Shown here: positions 1 to 6,117 of the stretch, piece by piece
Layout of the letters: the number at the start of each line of letters is the position of its first letter
Numbering within the stretch: the stretch's first letter is position 1
Source of the DNA: Dyella_B sp035508595
Lineage (GTDB): Bacteria > Pseudomonadota > Gammaproteobacteria > Xanthomonadales > Rhodanobacteraceae
NCBI GenBank assembly: GCA_035508595.1
Contig: DATJMR010000059.1
Location: 1-6,117 of the forward strand
Direction of reading: 5' to 3'
Length of the DNA: 6,117 nucleotides
The notes under the pieces: generated by a model
Databases searched by the model: none
Seen by the model: the letters and a program-made list of their open reading frames with translations, nothing else
Told to the model about the DNA's origin: nothing
Made by a program: the position numbers and the translations under genes

Positions 1-177
1 GGGCACGACCGCCGCTACGCCATCGATGCAGGCAAGCTGCAGCGCGAGCTTGGGTGGCAGCCGTCGCACAGCTTCGAAAGCGGCATCGAGGAAACGGTCG
101 ATTGGTATCTCGCCAACCAGCCGTGGACCAAGCGCGTACTCGACGGCAGCTACCGCATGGAGCGTCTGGGCGTATGA
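1..177 (+). CDS. rfbB: dTDP-glucose 4,6-dehydratase, C-terminal end (partial)
   Basis: Only the last 58 codons are present; the gene starts before the window. The tail contains GHDRRYAIDAGKLQRELGWQ and then IEETVDWYLAN, ending GSYRMERLG-V. This is the typical C-terminus of RfbB/RmlB, a short-chain dehydrogenase/reductase-type enzyme of about 350 residues that uses bound NAD+ to turn dTDP-D-glucose into dTDP-4-keto-6-deoxy-D-glucose in the cytoplasm. The Rossmann NAD site and the catalytic Tyr-x-x-x-Lys lie upstream and cannot be checked here. The stop codon overlaps the rfbA start in an ATGA (174-177), and the next three genes complete the same pathway, which supports the assignment. Other nucleotide-sugar epimerases/dehydratases share the GW.P...E.G...T..WY pattern, but the RRYAID block and the rfbACD context favour rfbB strongly. 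Confidence 0.93.
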   Translation, partial: GHDRRYAIDAGKLQRELGWQPSHSFESGIEETVDWYLANQPWTKRVLDGSYRMERLGV

Positions 178-1061
178 GCGCACGCAAAGGGATCATCCTG
201 GCCGGAGGTTCCGGCACGCGTCTTTATCCGATCACTCAGGCCGTCAGCAAGCAGCTCCTGCCGATTTACGACAAGCCGATGATCTTCTATCCGCTGGCCA
301 CGTTGATGCTGGCGGGTATTCGGGAAATTCTCATCATCAACACGCCGCACGAACAGGCACTGTTCCAGCGCTTGCTCGGCGACGGTTCGCAATGGGGCCT
401 GGATATTCGTTATGCGGTGCAGCCGTCGCCGGATGGATTGGCGCAGGCGTTCCTCATTGGCCGCGACTTTATCGGCAACAACCCCAGCTGCCTGGTGCTT
501 GGCGACAACATTTTCTACGGCGTCGGTTTCACCGAGCGACTCAAACGCGCGGACGCACGGCAAGACGGCGCCACGGTATTTGGCTATTGGGTGCGCGATC
601 CGGAGCGCTACGGTGTCGCCGAATTCGACACCGCCGGACGAGTGATCGGTCTGGAAGAAAAGCCCGCCAAACCGAAATCTCACTACGCGGTCACCGGTCT
701 TTATTTCTATGACGCACGCGTGTGCGATTACGCCGCGGAACTGAAGCCTTCCCCGCGCGGCGAACTGGAAATCACCGATCTCAACCGCCGATATCTCCAC
801 GATGGCTCGCTGCATCTGGAGCAACTGGGCCGCGGCTACGCATGGCTGGATACCGGCACGCACGAATCGCTGATGGAAGCGGGCAATTACATCGAGACGA
901 TCGAAAACCGTCAGGGATTGAAGGTCTGCTGTCCTGAAGAAATCGCCTACTCGCACGGCTGGATCGACGCCGAACAAGTGAAGCGTCTGGCCGCACCGCT
1001 GTCGAAAACCGGCTACGGCCAATACCTGCTGCACCTCGTCGACCAAGGGCACGTGACATGA
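174..1061 (+). CDS. rfbA: Glucose-1-phosphate thymidylyltransferase
   Basis: RfbA/RmlA joins dTTP and glucose-1-phosphate to give dTDP-glucose and pyrophosphate, the first and usually feedback-regulated step of dTDP-L-rhamnose synthesis in the cytoplasm. The protein is 295 residues, the usual length. The nucleotide-binding loop LAGGSGTRLYP (9-19) carries Arg16, followed by SKQLLPIYDKPMI with Lys26. LGDNIFYG (109-116) gives metal ligand Asp111, EEKP lies at 161-164, GELEITDLN at 196-204 and WLDTGTHESL at 224-233, with Asp226 as second metal ligand. The frame is open 40 codons further upstream to an ATG at 54, but that stretch overlaps the rfbB tail and is not RmlA-like. The ATG at 174 begins MSARKGIILAGG and overlaps the rfbB stop by four bases. 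A GGAG at 159-162 is a weak, slightly distant ribosome binding site, so coupling to rfbB translation is likely. The family assignment is secure. Confidence 0.97.
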   Translation: MSARKGIILAGGSGTRLYPITQAVSKQLLPIYDKPMIFYPLATLMLAGIREILIINTPHEQALFQRLLGDGSQWGLDIRYAVQPSPDGLAQAFLIGRDFIGNNPSCLVLGDNIFYGVGFTERLKRADARQDGATVFGYWVRDPERYGVAEFDTAGRVIGLEEKPAKPKSHYAVTGLYFYDARVCDYAAELKPSPRGELEITDLNRRYLHDGSLHLEQLGRGYAWLDTGTHESLMEAGNYIETIENRQGLKVCCPEEIAYSHGWIDAEQVKRLAAPLSKTGYGQYLLHLVDQGHVT

Positions 1062-1615
1062 AGGTCATTCAAACCTCTCTGCCCGGCGCAGTCGTGATCG
1101 AACCGCAGGTGTTCGGCGACGCACGCGGTTTTTTCTACGAAAGCTACAACCAGGCGAAATACGTCGCGGCAGGCATCACCTCCACATTCGTGCAAAGCAA
1201 TGTGTCGCGTTCCAGCAAAGGCGTACTGCGCGGCCTGCACTATCAGTGGCCCAACCCGCAAGGCAAACTCGTGAGTGTGCTGGAAGGAGAGGTTTACGAC
1301 GTGGCCGTCGATATCCGGCGCGGTTCGCCCACCTTCGGCCAATGGGCCGCGGTGATGCTGAGTGCCGACAATCATCGTCACTTCTGGATCCCCGAAGGCT
1401 TCGCGCACGGTTTCTGCGTCGTGTCCGAGCACGCCACATTCAGTTATCAATGCAGCGCGCTCTACGATGCCAAGGCCGATGCGAGCGTTCGCTGGGACGA
1501 TGCCGCACTGGGCATCGATTGGCCCGTCAGCGCGCCGCAGTTGTCCGAGAAGGATCTCAAAGCGCCTTTGCTTGCCGACATTCCCGCGGAACGACTGCCC
1601 GTATTCATCGCATGA
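1058..1615 (+). CDS. rfbC: dTDP-4-dehydrorhamnose 3,5-epimerase
   Basis: RfbC/RmlC is a cofactor-free cupin-fold epimerase that inverts C3 and C5 of dTDP-4-keto-6-deoxy-D-glucose to give dTDP-4-keto-L-rhamnose, acting between RfbB and RfbD. The protein is 185 residues, the normal family size. Visible signatures are GDARGFFYESYN (20-31), QSNVSRSSKGVLRGLHYQ (46-63) with the presumed catalytic base His61, QGKLVSVLEGEVYDVAVDIR (68-87) and IPEGFAHGF (111-119). Also visible are Tyr130 in the FSYQCS segment and Asp166 in SEKD, which fit the acid and the His partner by family comparison. The start overlaps the rfbA stop in ATGA (1058-1061), and AAGGG at 1045-1049 sits 8 bases upstream as a ribosome binding site. 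No residue expected for activity looks missing. Confidence 0.97.
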   Translation: MKVIQTSLPGAVVIEPQVFGDARGFFYESYNQAKYVAAGITSTFVQSNVSRSSKGVLRGLHYQWPNPQGKLVSVLEGEVYDVAVDIRRGSPTFGQWAAVMLSADNHRHFWIPEGFAHGFCVVSEHATFSYQCSALYDAKADASVRWDDAALGIDWPVSAPQLSEKDLKAPLLADIPAERLPVFIA

Positions 1616-2547
1616 ACATCTTGTTGCTTGGCGCCAACGGCCAGCTCGGCCGCAGTTTTATCGAACAAGGTGGCCTGTCTGCGCTGGGACGCCTCACCGC
1701 GGCCAGCCGCGACGGCACGCGTTTTGACGGGAAATCGGCCGAAATCGCCGATCTCTGCGCACCCGCCACGTTGCAGGCTTTGCTGGATAAGATTCGCCCC
1801 GACGCGATCATCAACACGGCGGCCTACACCGCCGTGGACCGTGCCGAACAGGAAGAGCCGCTCGCCACCACGGTCAACGGCGAGGCCGTAGGCGTTATCG
1901 CCCGATGGGCTGCCGCACACGGCGCCCTGGTCGTGCACTATTCCACCGACTACGTCTTCGATGGCGAGGCCGCCTCGCCTTATGCGGTCGACGCCCTCAC
2001 CGCACCGCTCGGTGCCTACGGCCGCAGCAAACTCGCTGGCGAACAAGCGCTGCAAGACAGTGGCGCGGCCTACCTTTTGTTCCGCACCGCCTGGGTCTAT
2101 GCGCCGCACGGCCATAATTTTTTGCGCACCATGTTGCGACTGGGCGCAGATCGCGACGAGCTGCGCGTCGTGGCCGATCAACACGGCGCACCGACCAGCA
2201 CGGACATCATCGTCAAAGCCACGCTCGCCGCGCTCAGCGCGTGGAAGCACGCCGATGCGACGCACCGTGCCAACCTGCAAGGCGTGCATCACCTGGTCGC
2301 CAGCGGACATACCACCTGGCACGGTTTCGCGCAGGCTATCTTCGAGAAAGCCCACGCACGCGGACTGATCGCGCGTATCCCGAACGTTTTGCCGATCACC
2401 ACCGCCGACTACCCGACACCGGCCAGGCGCCCCGCCTGGTCCGTGCTCGACAATCAGGGCTTCCAGCAGCGCTTCGGCTATGCTCTAGCCGATTGGCAGC
2501 AAGGCCTGGACCATGTCATCGACACACTCGCCAAGCAGGCTCGTTGA
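1612..2547 (+). CDS. rfbD: dTDP-4-dehydrorhamnose reductase
   Basis: RfbD/RmlD is the NAD(P)H-dependent reductase that makes dTDP-L-rhamnose from dTDP-4-keto-L-rhamnose, the last step of the pathway. The 311-residue protein begins MNILLLGANGQLGR, the Rossmann glycine motif (Gly7, Gly10, Gly13), and continues with INTAAYTAVDRAE (67-79) and STDYVFDG (111-118). Thr112, Tyr136 and Lys140 (YGRSK) match the extended-SDR catalytic triad. RTAWVY (158-163) and the C-terminal TPARRPAWSVLD (269-280) are also family hallmarks. The frame stays open upstream to 1246, but that part lies inside rfbC. The ATG at 1612 forms an ATGA overlap with the rfbC stop. I see no Shine-Dalgarno sequence at normal spacing (the nearest GCGGA is over 20 bases away), so re-initiation by ribosomes finishing rfbC is the likely mode. 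Confidence 0.97.
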   Translation: MNILLLGANGQLGRSFIEQGGLSALGRLTAASRDGTRFDGKSAEIADLCAPATLQALLDKIRPDAIINTAAYTAVDRAEQEEPLATTVNGEAVGVIARWAAAHGALVVHYSTDYVFDGEAASPYAVDALTAPLGAYGRSKLAGEQALQDSGAAYLLFRTAWVYAPHGHNFLRTMLRLGADRDELRVVADQHGAPTSTDIIVKATLAALSAWKHADATHRANLQGVHHLVASGHTTWHGFAQAIFEKAHARGLIARIPNVLPITTADYPTPARRPAWSVLDNQGFQQRFGYALADWQQGLDHVIDTLAKQAR

Positions 2548-2550
2548 ATC

Positions 2551-3963
2551 ATGCTGATCCCACTGATCCTCAGCGGCGGTAGCGGTACGCGCCTGTGGCC
2601 CGTCTCGCGCAGAAACCTGCCCAAACAATTCCTGTCGCTCACCGGCGAAGGCACGCTGTTCCAGCAGACCGTGGCGCGCACGCAGACGTTGCCGGACGTC
2701 ACGGCGCCGATCATCGTGGCCAGCGAGGATCACCGCTTCTTGGCCGCCGATCAGCTTCTGGAAGCCGGCGTTGAAGGCGCCACCATCCTGCTGGAGCCGG
2801 TTGCCCGCAACACCGCACCGGCCATCGCCCTGGGCGCGCTGAAGGCCTTGGAGCGCGACCCGGATGCTTTGCTGCTCGTTCTCCCCGCCGATCACCTGAT
2901 CGGCGACACGAAGAGTTTCACGACCGCGGTGCAGCAGGCCCTTCCGGCCGCGCGCGATGGCTGGCTGGTCACTTTTGGCATTCGTCCGGATCGCCCCGAA
3001 ACGGGCTTCGGCTATATCCGCCGCGCCGAATCGCTGGGCGGAAATGCCTACCGCGTCGAGCGGTTCGTGGAAAAGCCAGACCAGCCTACCGCCGAGGGCT
3101 ACGTGAAAGACGGCGGTTACGACTGGAACTCGGGCATGTTCCTGTTCAAGGCGGCCCGTTATCTGGAAGAACTGGGCCAACATGCGCCGCAGATGCTTGC
3201 GGCCGTGCGCGAAGCCTATGCCACCGGGCGCGGCGATCTGGATTTCGTGCGTGTCGAACCGCAGGCCTTCGCCAAGGTGCCGGACAACTCCATCGACTAT
3301 GCCGTGATGGAAAAAACCTCGCGCGCCGCCGTCATTCCGGTGAGCTGCGCGTGGAGCGATATCGGTTCGTGGTCCGCGCTGTGGTTGTCGGGCCAGCACG
3401 ACGAGCACGGCAATCAGCGCGAAGGCGACACCCTTACGGTCAACACGCGCAACTCGCTGCTGCGCTCGCACGATCGCCACATGATCGCAACCGTCGGCGT
3501 GGACGATCTCATCGTCGTGAGTACGCCGGACGCCACGTTGGTCGCCCATCGCGATGCCGCGCAAGACGTGAAGAAAGTGGTCGATCAACTGAAGGCTTCC
3601 GGCCGCACCGAGCACTCGTTCCATCGCGTGGTACATCGTCCATGGGGTAGCTACGACTCGCTCGAAGCGGGCGGACGCTTCCAGGTCAAGCGCATCGTGG
3701 TCAAGCCCGGCGCCAGCCTCAGCCTGCAGAAGCATCACCATCGCGCCGAGCATTGGATCGTGGTGTCGGGTACGGCCGAGGTCACCTGCGACGACAAAGT
3801 GTATTTGCTGGCGGAAAACCAGAGTACCTATATCCCGCTCGGCAGCGTTCATCGCTTGCGCAATCCGGGCAAGGTGCCGCTGGAGCTGATCGAAGTGCAG
3901 TCCGGCAGCTATCTGGGCGAAGACGACATCGTCCGCTTCGACGACGCCTACGGGCGCGCCTGA
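2551..3963 (+). CDS. manC: Bifunctional mannose-1-phosphate guanylyltransferase / mannose-6-phosphate isomerase
   Basis: This is the fused enzyme known as ManC, CpsB, AlgA or (in Xanthomonas) XanB. The N-terminal nucleotidyltransferase charges mannose-1-phosphate with GTP to give GDP-mannose. The C-terminal type II isomerase interconverts fructose-6-phosphate and mannose-6-phosphate. The length of 470 residues is typical. The first domain shows LSGGSGTRLWPVSR (7-20), PKQFL (24-28), LPADHLI (111-117), FVEKP (172-176) and WNSGMF (192-197). The second shows HRPWGSYDS (362-370), the cupin metal motif QKHHHRAEHWIVVSGTAEV (393-411) with His395, His397 and Glu400, and then His434 in PLGSVHRL and GEDDIVRFDDAYGR. 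It starts 3 bases after the rfbD stop, so it belongs to the same transcript. It broadens the operon from rhamnose to mannose-based sugars. The required phosphomannomutase (xanA/manB) is not in view. Confidence 0.96.
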   Translation: MLIPLILSGGSGTRLWPVSRRNLPKQFLSLTGEGTLFQQTVARTQTLPDVTAPIIVASEDHRFLAADQLLEAGVEGATILLEPVARNTAPAIALGALKALERDPDALLLVLPADHLIGDTKSFTTAVQQALPAARDGWLVTFGIRPDRPETGFGYIRRAESLGGNAYRVERFVEKPDQPTAEGYVKDGGYDWNSGMFLFKAARYLEELGQHAPQMLAAVREAYATGRGDLDFVRVEPQAFAKVPDNSIDYAVMEKTSRAAVIPVSCAWSDIGSWSALWLSGQHDEHGNQREGDTLTVNTRNSLLRSHDRHMIATVGVDDLIVVSTPDATLVAHRDAAQDVKKVVDQLKASGRTEHSFHRVVHRPWGSYDSLEAGGRFQVKRIVVKPGASLSLQKHHHRAEHWIVVSGTAEVTCDDKVYLLAENQSTYIPLGSVHRLRNPGKVPLELIEVQSGSYLGEDDIVRFDDAYGRA

Positions 3964-3968
3964 TACAG

Positions 3969-3997
3969 GGGCTGCCCGCATCGTTCGCGGGCGGCTC
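3969..3997 (+). terminator. GC-rich hairpin after manC, possible weak terminator
   Basis: Directly after the manC stop, GCTGCCCGC (3971-3979) pairs with GCGGGCGGC (3987-3995) around a 7-base loop, with one G-U wobble. Two further pairs (one a wobble) can extend it to 3969-3997. No run of T follows (the next bases are ACTCGCC), so it does not look like an efficient intrinsic terminator. It may protect the 3' end of the operon mRNA, pause polymerase or act with Rho. The rest of the 137-base gap up to 4100 holds no ORF-like or RNA-like element that I can support. Confidence 0.4.
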
Positions 3998-4087
3998 ACT
4001 CGCCACGACATCCGCACGACTTGATCCTGTCGCACAAAGCCGTTGCAATAACCGCTGCGCGCTGCAATTCGCAAGGCGCAATGGCTG

Positions 4088-4094
4088 AAGGAAA
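4088..4094 (+). promoter_or_regulatory. Ribosome binding site of the phosphoesterase gene
   Basis: AAGGAAA includes AAGGA at 4088-4092, which lies 8 bases before the ATG at 4101. This is the best Shine-Dalgarno match in front of any gene in the window. It favours the ATG at 4101 over the in-frame ATG at 4137, which has no comparable site although it would give a shorter, more conventional signal peptide. Confidence 0.65.
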
Positions 4095-4100
4095 CCACGG

Positions 4101-5258
4101 ATGTCTTATCGACCGACTTACTTTGATGCGCATCGCATGTCGACGCGCATTCGCTTCGTTCTCCTCGCGCTGATCGGCGCGTTGTGTTTTTCGGCGACGT
4201 GCCTGGCCGCATCGGCGTCGAAGCCCGCCCCGGTGCGGCACGTCTTCATCATCATGCTGGAAAACGAGTCGTATCCGGTGACGTTCGGCGCGCAGTCGCC
4301 CGCACCGTATCTTGCGCACGAGCTGTCCAAGCAAGGCGCGCTGCTGCCCAACTACTACGGCGTCGGGCACTACAGCCTGGACAACTACATCGCCATGATC
4401 AGCGGACAGGCGCCCAACCCCGACACACAGGCCGACTGTGTCACTTTCAACGAATTCGTGCCGACGTCGAAGAAGGCCGATGCGAACGGGCAACTGCCGG
4501 GTAGCGGCTGCGTGTATCCCAAGAGCGTGCTCACCATCGCCAACCAGCTCACGCGCGCCAACCTCACCTGGAAAGCCTACATGGAGGATATGGGCGCGGA
4601 CCCTTCGCGCGAATCGGCCACATGCGCCCATCCGACCATCGGCACACAGGACGTTACCGAGCACGCTACGCCGAACGATCAATACGCGGCAAAGCACGAT
4701 CCGTTCGTGTACTTCCACGCCATCATCGACTCGAAGCAATACTGCGGCAGCCATGTGGTGAATCTGGACCACCTCACCCACGACCTTGCCCGCGTCGACA
4801 GCACGGCAAACCTTACTTACATCACGCCCAACCTTTGTCATGACGGTCACGACGCGCCATGCAAAAACGGCGAGCAAGGCGGCCTCATTTCCGCCAACGC
4901 GTTCTTGCGCACCTGGGTGCCACGCATCGTCGATTCACCTGCGTTCAAGCAAGATGGTTTGTTGATCATCACCTTCGACGAAGGCAACGATGGCACCTCG
5001 TGCTGCCATGAAAAACCGTTGCCGGGAGGCCCACAGCCGGGCGGCAAGATCGGCCCTGGCGGCGGCCAGATCGGCGCCGTGATGCTTTCGCCGTTCATCG
5101 CGCCCGGCACCCGATCGGACGTGGAATACAACCATTACAGCTTGCTGCGCAGCCTGGAAGACATGTTTGGCCTGTCGCATTTGGGTTACGCGAAAGACGA
5201 TCAGCTGCGTACGCTCGGCAGTGATGTGTTCACGGCAAACCCGCACGCTTCCAAGTAA
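4101..5258 (+). CDS. Secreted phosphoesterase, acid phosphatase AcpA / phospholipase C superfamily
   Basis: The 385-residue protein is probably exported: Arg16-Arg18 precede a hydrophobic stretch (19-35), with likely signal peptidase cleavage near LAASA (35-39). The mature part fits the phosphoesterase family that holds bacterial acid phosphatase AcpA and phospholipase C. HVFIIMLENESYPVTFG (47-63) supplies metal ligands Glu54 and Asn55. VGHYSLDNYIAMISGQ (88-103) carries the presumed nucleophile Ser92, and LLIITFDEGND (287-297) gives Asp293 and Glu294. AVMLSPFIAPG and EYNHYSLLRSLEDMFGL (342-358) complete the conserved C-terminal core. Eight cysteines remain after the signal, suggesting disulfides in the periplasm or outside the cell. 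A Gly/Pro-rich loop (about 307-324) follows the DEG motif. It likely hydrolyses phosphomonoesters or phospholipid head groups, but the substrate cannot be told from sequence. It is separated from manC by 137 bases and ends before a strong terminator, so it is probably its own unit. Confidence 0.87.
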   Translation: MSYRPTYFDAHRMSTRIRFVLLALIGALCFSATCLAASASKPAPVRHVFIIMLENESYPVTFGAQSPAPYLAHELSKQGALLPNYYGVGHYSLDNYIAMISGQAPNPDTQADCVTFNEFVPTSKKADANGQLPGSGCVYPKSVLTIANQLTRANLTWKAYMEDMGADPSRESATCAHPTIGTQDVTEHATPNDQYAAKHDPFVYFHAIIDSKQYCGSHVVNLDHLTHDLARVDSTANLTYITPNLCHDGHDAPCKNGEQGGLISANAFLRTWVPRIVDSPAFKQDGLLIITFDEGNDGTSCCHEKPLPGGPQPGGKIGPGGGQIGAVMLSPFIAPGTRSDVEYNHYSLLRSLEDMFGLSHLGYAKDDQLRTLGSDVFTANPHASK

Positions 5259-5280
5259 ATCGTTAGTGCATGCACCCATA

Positions 5281-5315
5281 AAGACGCCCCCGAATCATCG
5301 GGGGCGTCTTTGTTT
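5281..5315. terminator. Intrinsic terminator, probably bidirectional
   Basis: AAGACGCCCCCGA (5281-5293) and TCGGGGGCGTCTT (5298-5310) form a perfect 13-bp stem with a 4-base loop. It is followed on the + strand by a T-rich run (TTTGTTT, 5309-5315). It lies 22 bases after the phosphoesterase stop and about 20 bases after the end of the convergent peptidase gene. On the - strand the stem also ends in TTT, with a shorter T run, so it can serve both genes, better for the + strand one. Confidence 0.92.
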
Positions 5316-5333
5316 ACGACATCGCCAAGGGGC

Positions 5334-6117
5334 TTACCAACCCGATGCGTACACCAGGTTGTAAGCGTTCACCGTACCGATACCCGTCGCGAAATCCCAA
5401 CCCGTGCCCGTGCCATAGGCCGGCGCATAGCTGGAGGTGGAGGTGGACAACACGCCATACGTACCCGACGGCTTGTAGCAGCTGTGCGTACCCGTGCAGT
5501 TCACGTCCATATCGCCCTGGGTCACATCGTAGAAAATGCACGAGCTGCCCACGGTATTGCCGTTGCTGGAATTGCACGTAGCGCTACCCGACGAGCCGTA
5601 CTCAGTGCTGGCCAGCGAGTAGTACACCGGGTTCGGATTGCCCGCGCCGCTGGTGAGGTTGTTGTGTTCGTTCACCAGTGCCTGGATGCCCGCCATGATG
5701 GGTGAAGCGAACGAGGTACCGCCCGCGCCCGCCCAGCCACTCGGTGCGCCCGAGCACGCGACGCCGCCACCCGCCGTGTTGGTGTAGCAATAGACGTAGT
5801 AGTGACCCCATACACCGTTCGCGGCGAACAACGAAACGTCGGGAATGTCACGTACGCCGTCGGCCGGATTGCCAACGATCGACTGCCACGAAGGCTTGGC
5901 CGTGCCTTTGCACGTACCACTGACCACACCCGATGTGGTCGGGCTGCCGCTAGCACAACCGCTCGGGCCGCCGCTGCCGGAGGCCGTCGTGAGGTAATAC
6001 TCACGCGCCGTAGTGGTGTTGCAGAAGCCGGTCTTGCCGTACGGCGTGGTGTAACCGGAAGCCTTGGTGATGAGCATGCTGGCGCACGAATCGTTCCACG
6101 GGATTTCCGGAATGTAC
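5334..6117 (-). CDS. Sedolisin-family (S53) serine-carboxyl peptidase, C-terminal part (partial)
   Basis: The frame is open to the window edge, so the 260 residues here (numbered from the first whole codon at 6116) are the C-terminal part. An internal ATG at 6077 is not the true start, because the frame continues upstream with YIPEIPWNDSCAS, a sedolisin hallmark. RDIPDVSLFA (90-99) precedes GAGGTSFASPIMAGIQALVN (131-150 approx.), which holds catalytic Ser135 (codon 5712-5714). A calcium-site signature follows: Asp197-Val198 in FYDVTQGD, then Gly237-x-Gly239-x-Asp241 in GTGWDFATGIGTVNAYN. The catalytic Glu/Asp pair, the oxyanion-hole Asp, the propeptide and the signal peptide lie outside the window. 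S53 enzymes are secreted, self-activated and active at acid pH. Ten cysteines and a Ser/Gly/Thr-rich composition fit an extracellular protein. A subtilisin (S8) also has GTS.ASP, but the NDSC block and the C-terminal calcium site favour S53. It converges on the phosphoesterase gene. Confidence 0.9.
   Translation of the reverse strand, partial: YIPEIPWNDSCASMLITKASGYTTPYGKTGFCNTTTAREYYLTTASGSGGPSGCASGSPTTSGVVSGTCKGTAKPSWQSIVGNPADGVRDIPDVSLFAANGVWGHYYVYCYTNTAGGGVACSGAPSGWAGAGGTSFASPIMAGIQALVNEHNNLTSGAGNPNPVYYSLASTEYGSSGSATCNSSNGNTVGSSCIFYDVTQGDMDVNCTGTHSCYKPSGTYGVLSTSTSSYAPAYGTGTGWDFATGIGTVNAYNLVYASGW

Noticed and set aside
4021..4051. A possible promoter before the phosphoesterase: TTGATC at 4021-4026 and an AT-richer CAATAA near 4046-4051.
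   Set aside because: The -35-like hexamer matches 4 of 6 bases, but the -10-like match is poor. Such weak matches occur by chance, so I do not call it, although a promoter somewhere in 3998-4087 is likely.
4185..4202. A cysteine (Cys34) near the end of the phosphoesterase signal peptide that might suggest a lipoprotein.
   Set aside because: The preceding residues (Ser-Ala-Thr) do not fit a lipobox, which needs Leu or similar at -3 and Gly/Ala/Ser at -1. Ordinary signal peptidase cleavage after the following Leu-Ala region is more plausible.
2485..4212. A 575-codon open frame on the - strand opposite manC, and similar long - strand frames opposite rfbA (150-1052) and rfbC/rfbD (1462-2355).
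   Set aside because: The + strand proteins are unambiguous full-length enzymes. The antisense translations are rich in Arg, His and Val without recognisable motifs, as expected from codon bias in high-GC DNA.
5266..5275. Perfect 10-base palindrome GTGCATGCAC between the phosphoesterase stop and the terminator.
   Set aside because: It is short, has no partner copy in the window and is in a 3' region, so there is no support for an operator or a mobile-element site.
1..6117. Search for an undescribed system, CRISPR array, transposon, toxin-antitoxin pair, tRNA or structured RNA.
   Set aside because: Nearly all of the window is covered by well-known families in normal arrangement, the intergenic gaps are 137 and 75 bases, and no repeat array, terminal inverted repeats or cloverleaf was seen.

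Overview
The window is high in GC (about 60% by eye) and looks like chromosomal DNA from a gammaproteobacterium. The gene order rmlB-rmlA-rmlC-rmlD followed by a fused manC/xanB is the arrangement I recall from Xanthomonas and relatives. The secreted phosphatase and S53-type acid peptidase that follow fit the Rhodanobacteraceae/Xanthomonadaceae branch (Dyella, Luteibacter or Rhodanobacter type). The family assignment is an inference from gene content. The genus cannot be fixed from this sequence.

Layout: positions 1-3963 (+ strand) are one compact nucleotide-sugar operon. It holds the 3' end of rfbB (dTDP-glucose 4,6-dehydratase), then complete rfbA, rfbC and rfbD, then manC. The first three junctions are all 4-base ATGA stop/start overlaps, and the rfbD-manC gap is 3 bases. 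RfbA makes dTDP-glucose, RfbB converts it to the 4-keto-6-deoxy sugar, RfbC epimerises it and RfbD reduces it to dTDP-L-rhamnose. ManC isomerises fructose-6-phosphate to mannose-6-phosphate and charges mannose-1-phosphate with GTP to give GDP-mannose. Together they supply activated rhamnose and mannose for lipopolysaccharide O-antigen or exopolysaccharide. The phosphomannomutase that joins the two ManC activities is not in this window.

Positions 3964-4100 are a short intergenic gap with a GC-rich hairpin directly after manC. A separate + strand gene (4101-5258) encodes a secreted phosphoesterase of the acid phosphatase AcpA / phospholipase C superfamily, with a signal peptide and the expected metal-binding and nucleophile motifs. 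A perfect 13-bp terminator hairpin (5281-5310) separates it from a convergent - strand gene (5334 to beyond 6117). That gene is the C-terminal part of a secreted sedolisin-family (S53) serine-carboxyl peptidase, carrying the catalytic serine and a complete calcium-site signature.

No RNA gene, CRISPR array, insertion sequence, attachment site or phage gene was seen. I found no credible new system here. The points most worth a second look are the extended calcium-site loop of the peptidase, the translationally coupled junctions (one apparently without its own ribosome binding site), and the replacement of the usual xanA position by a secreted phosphatase.
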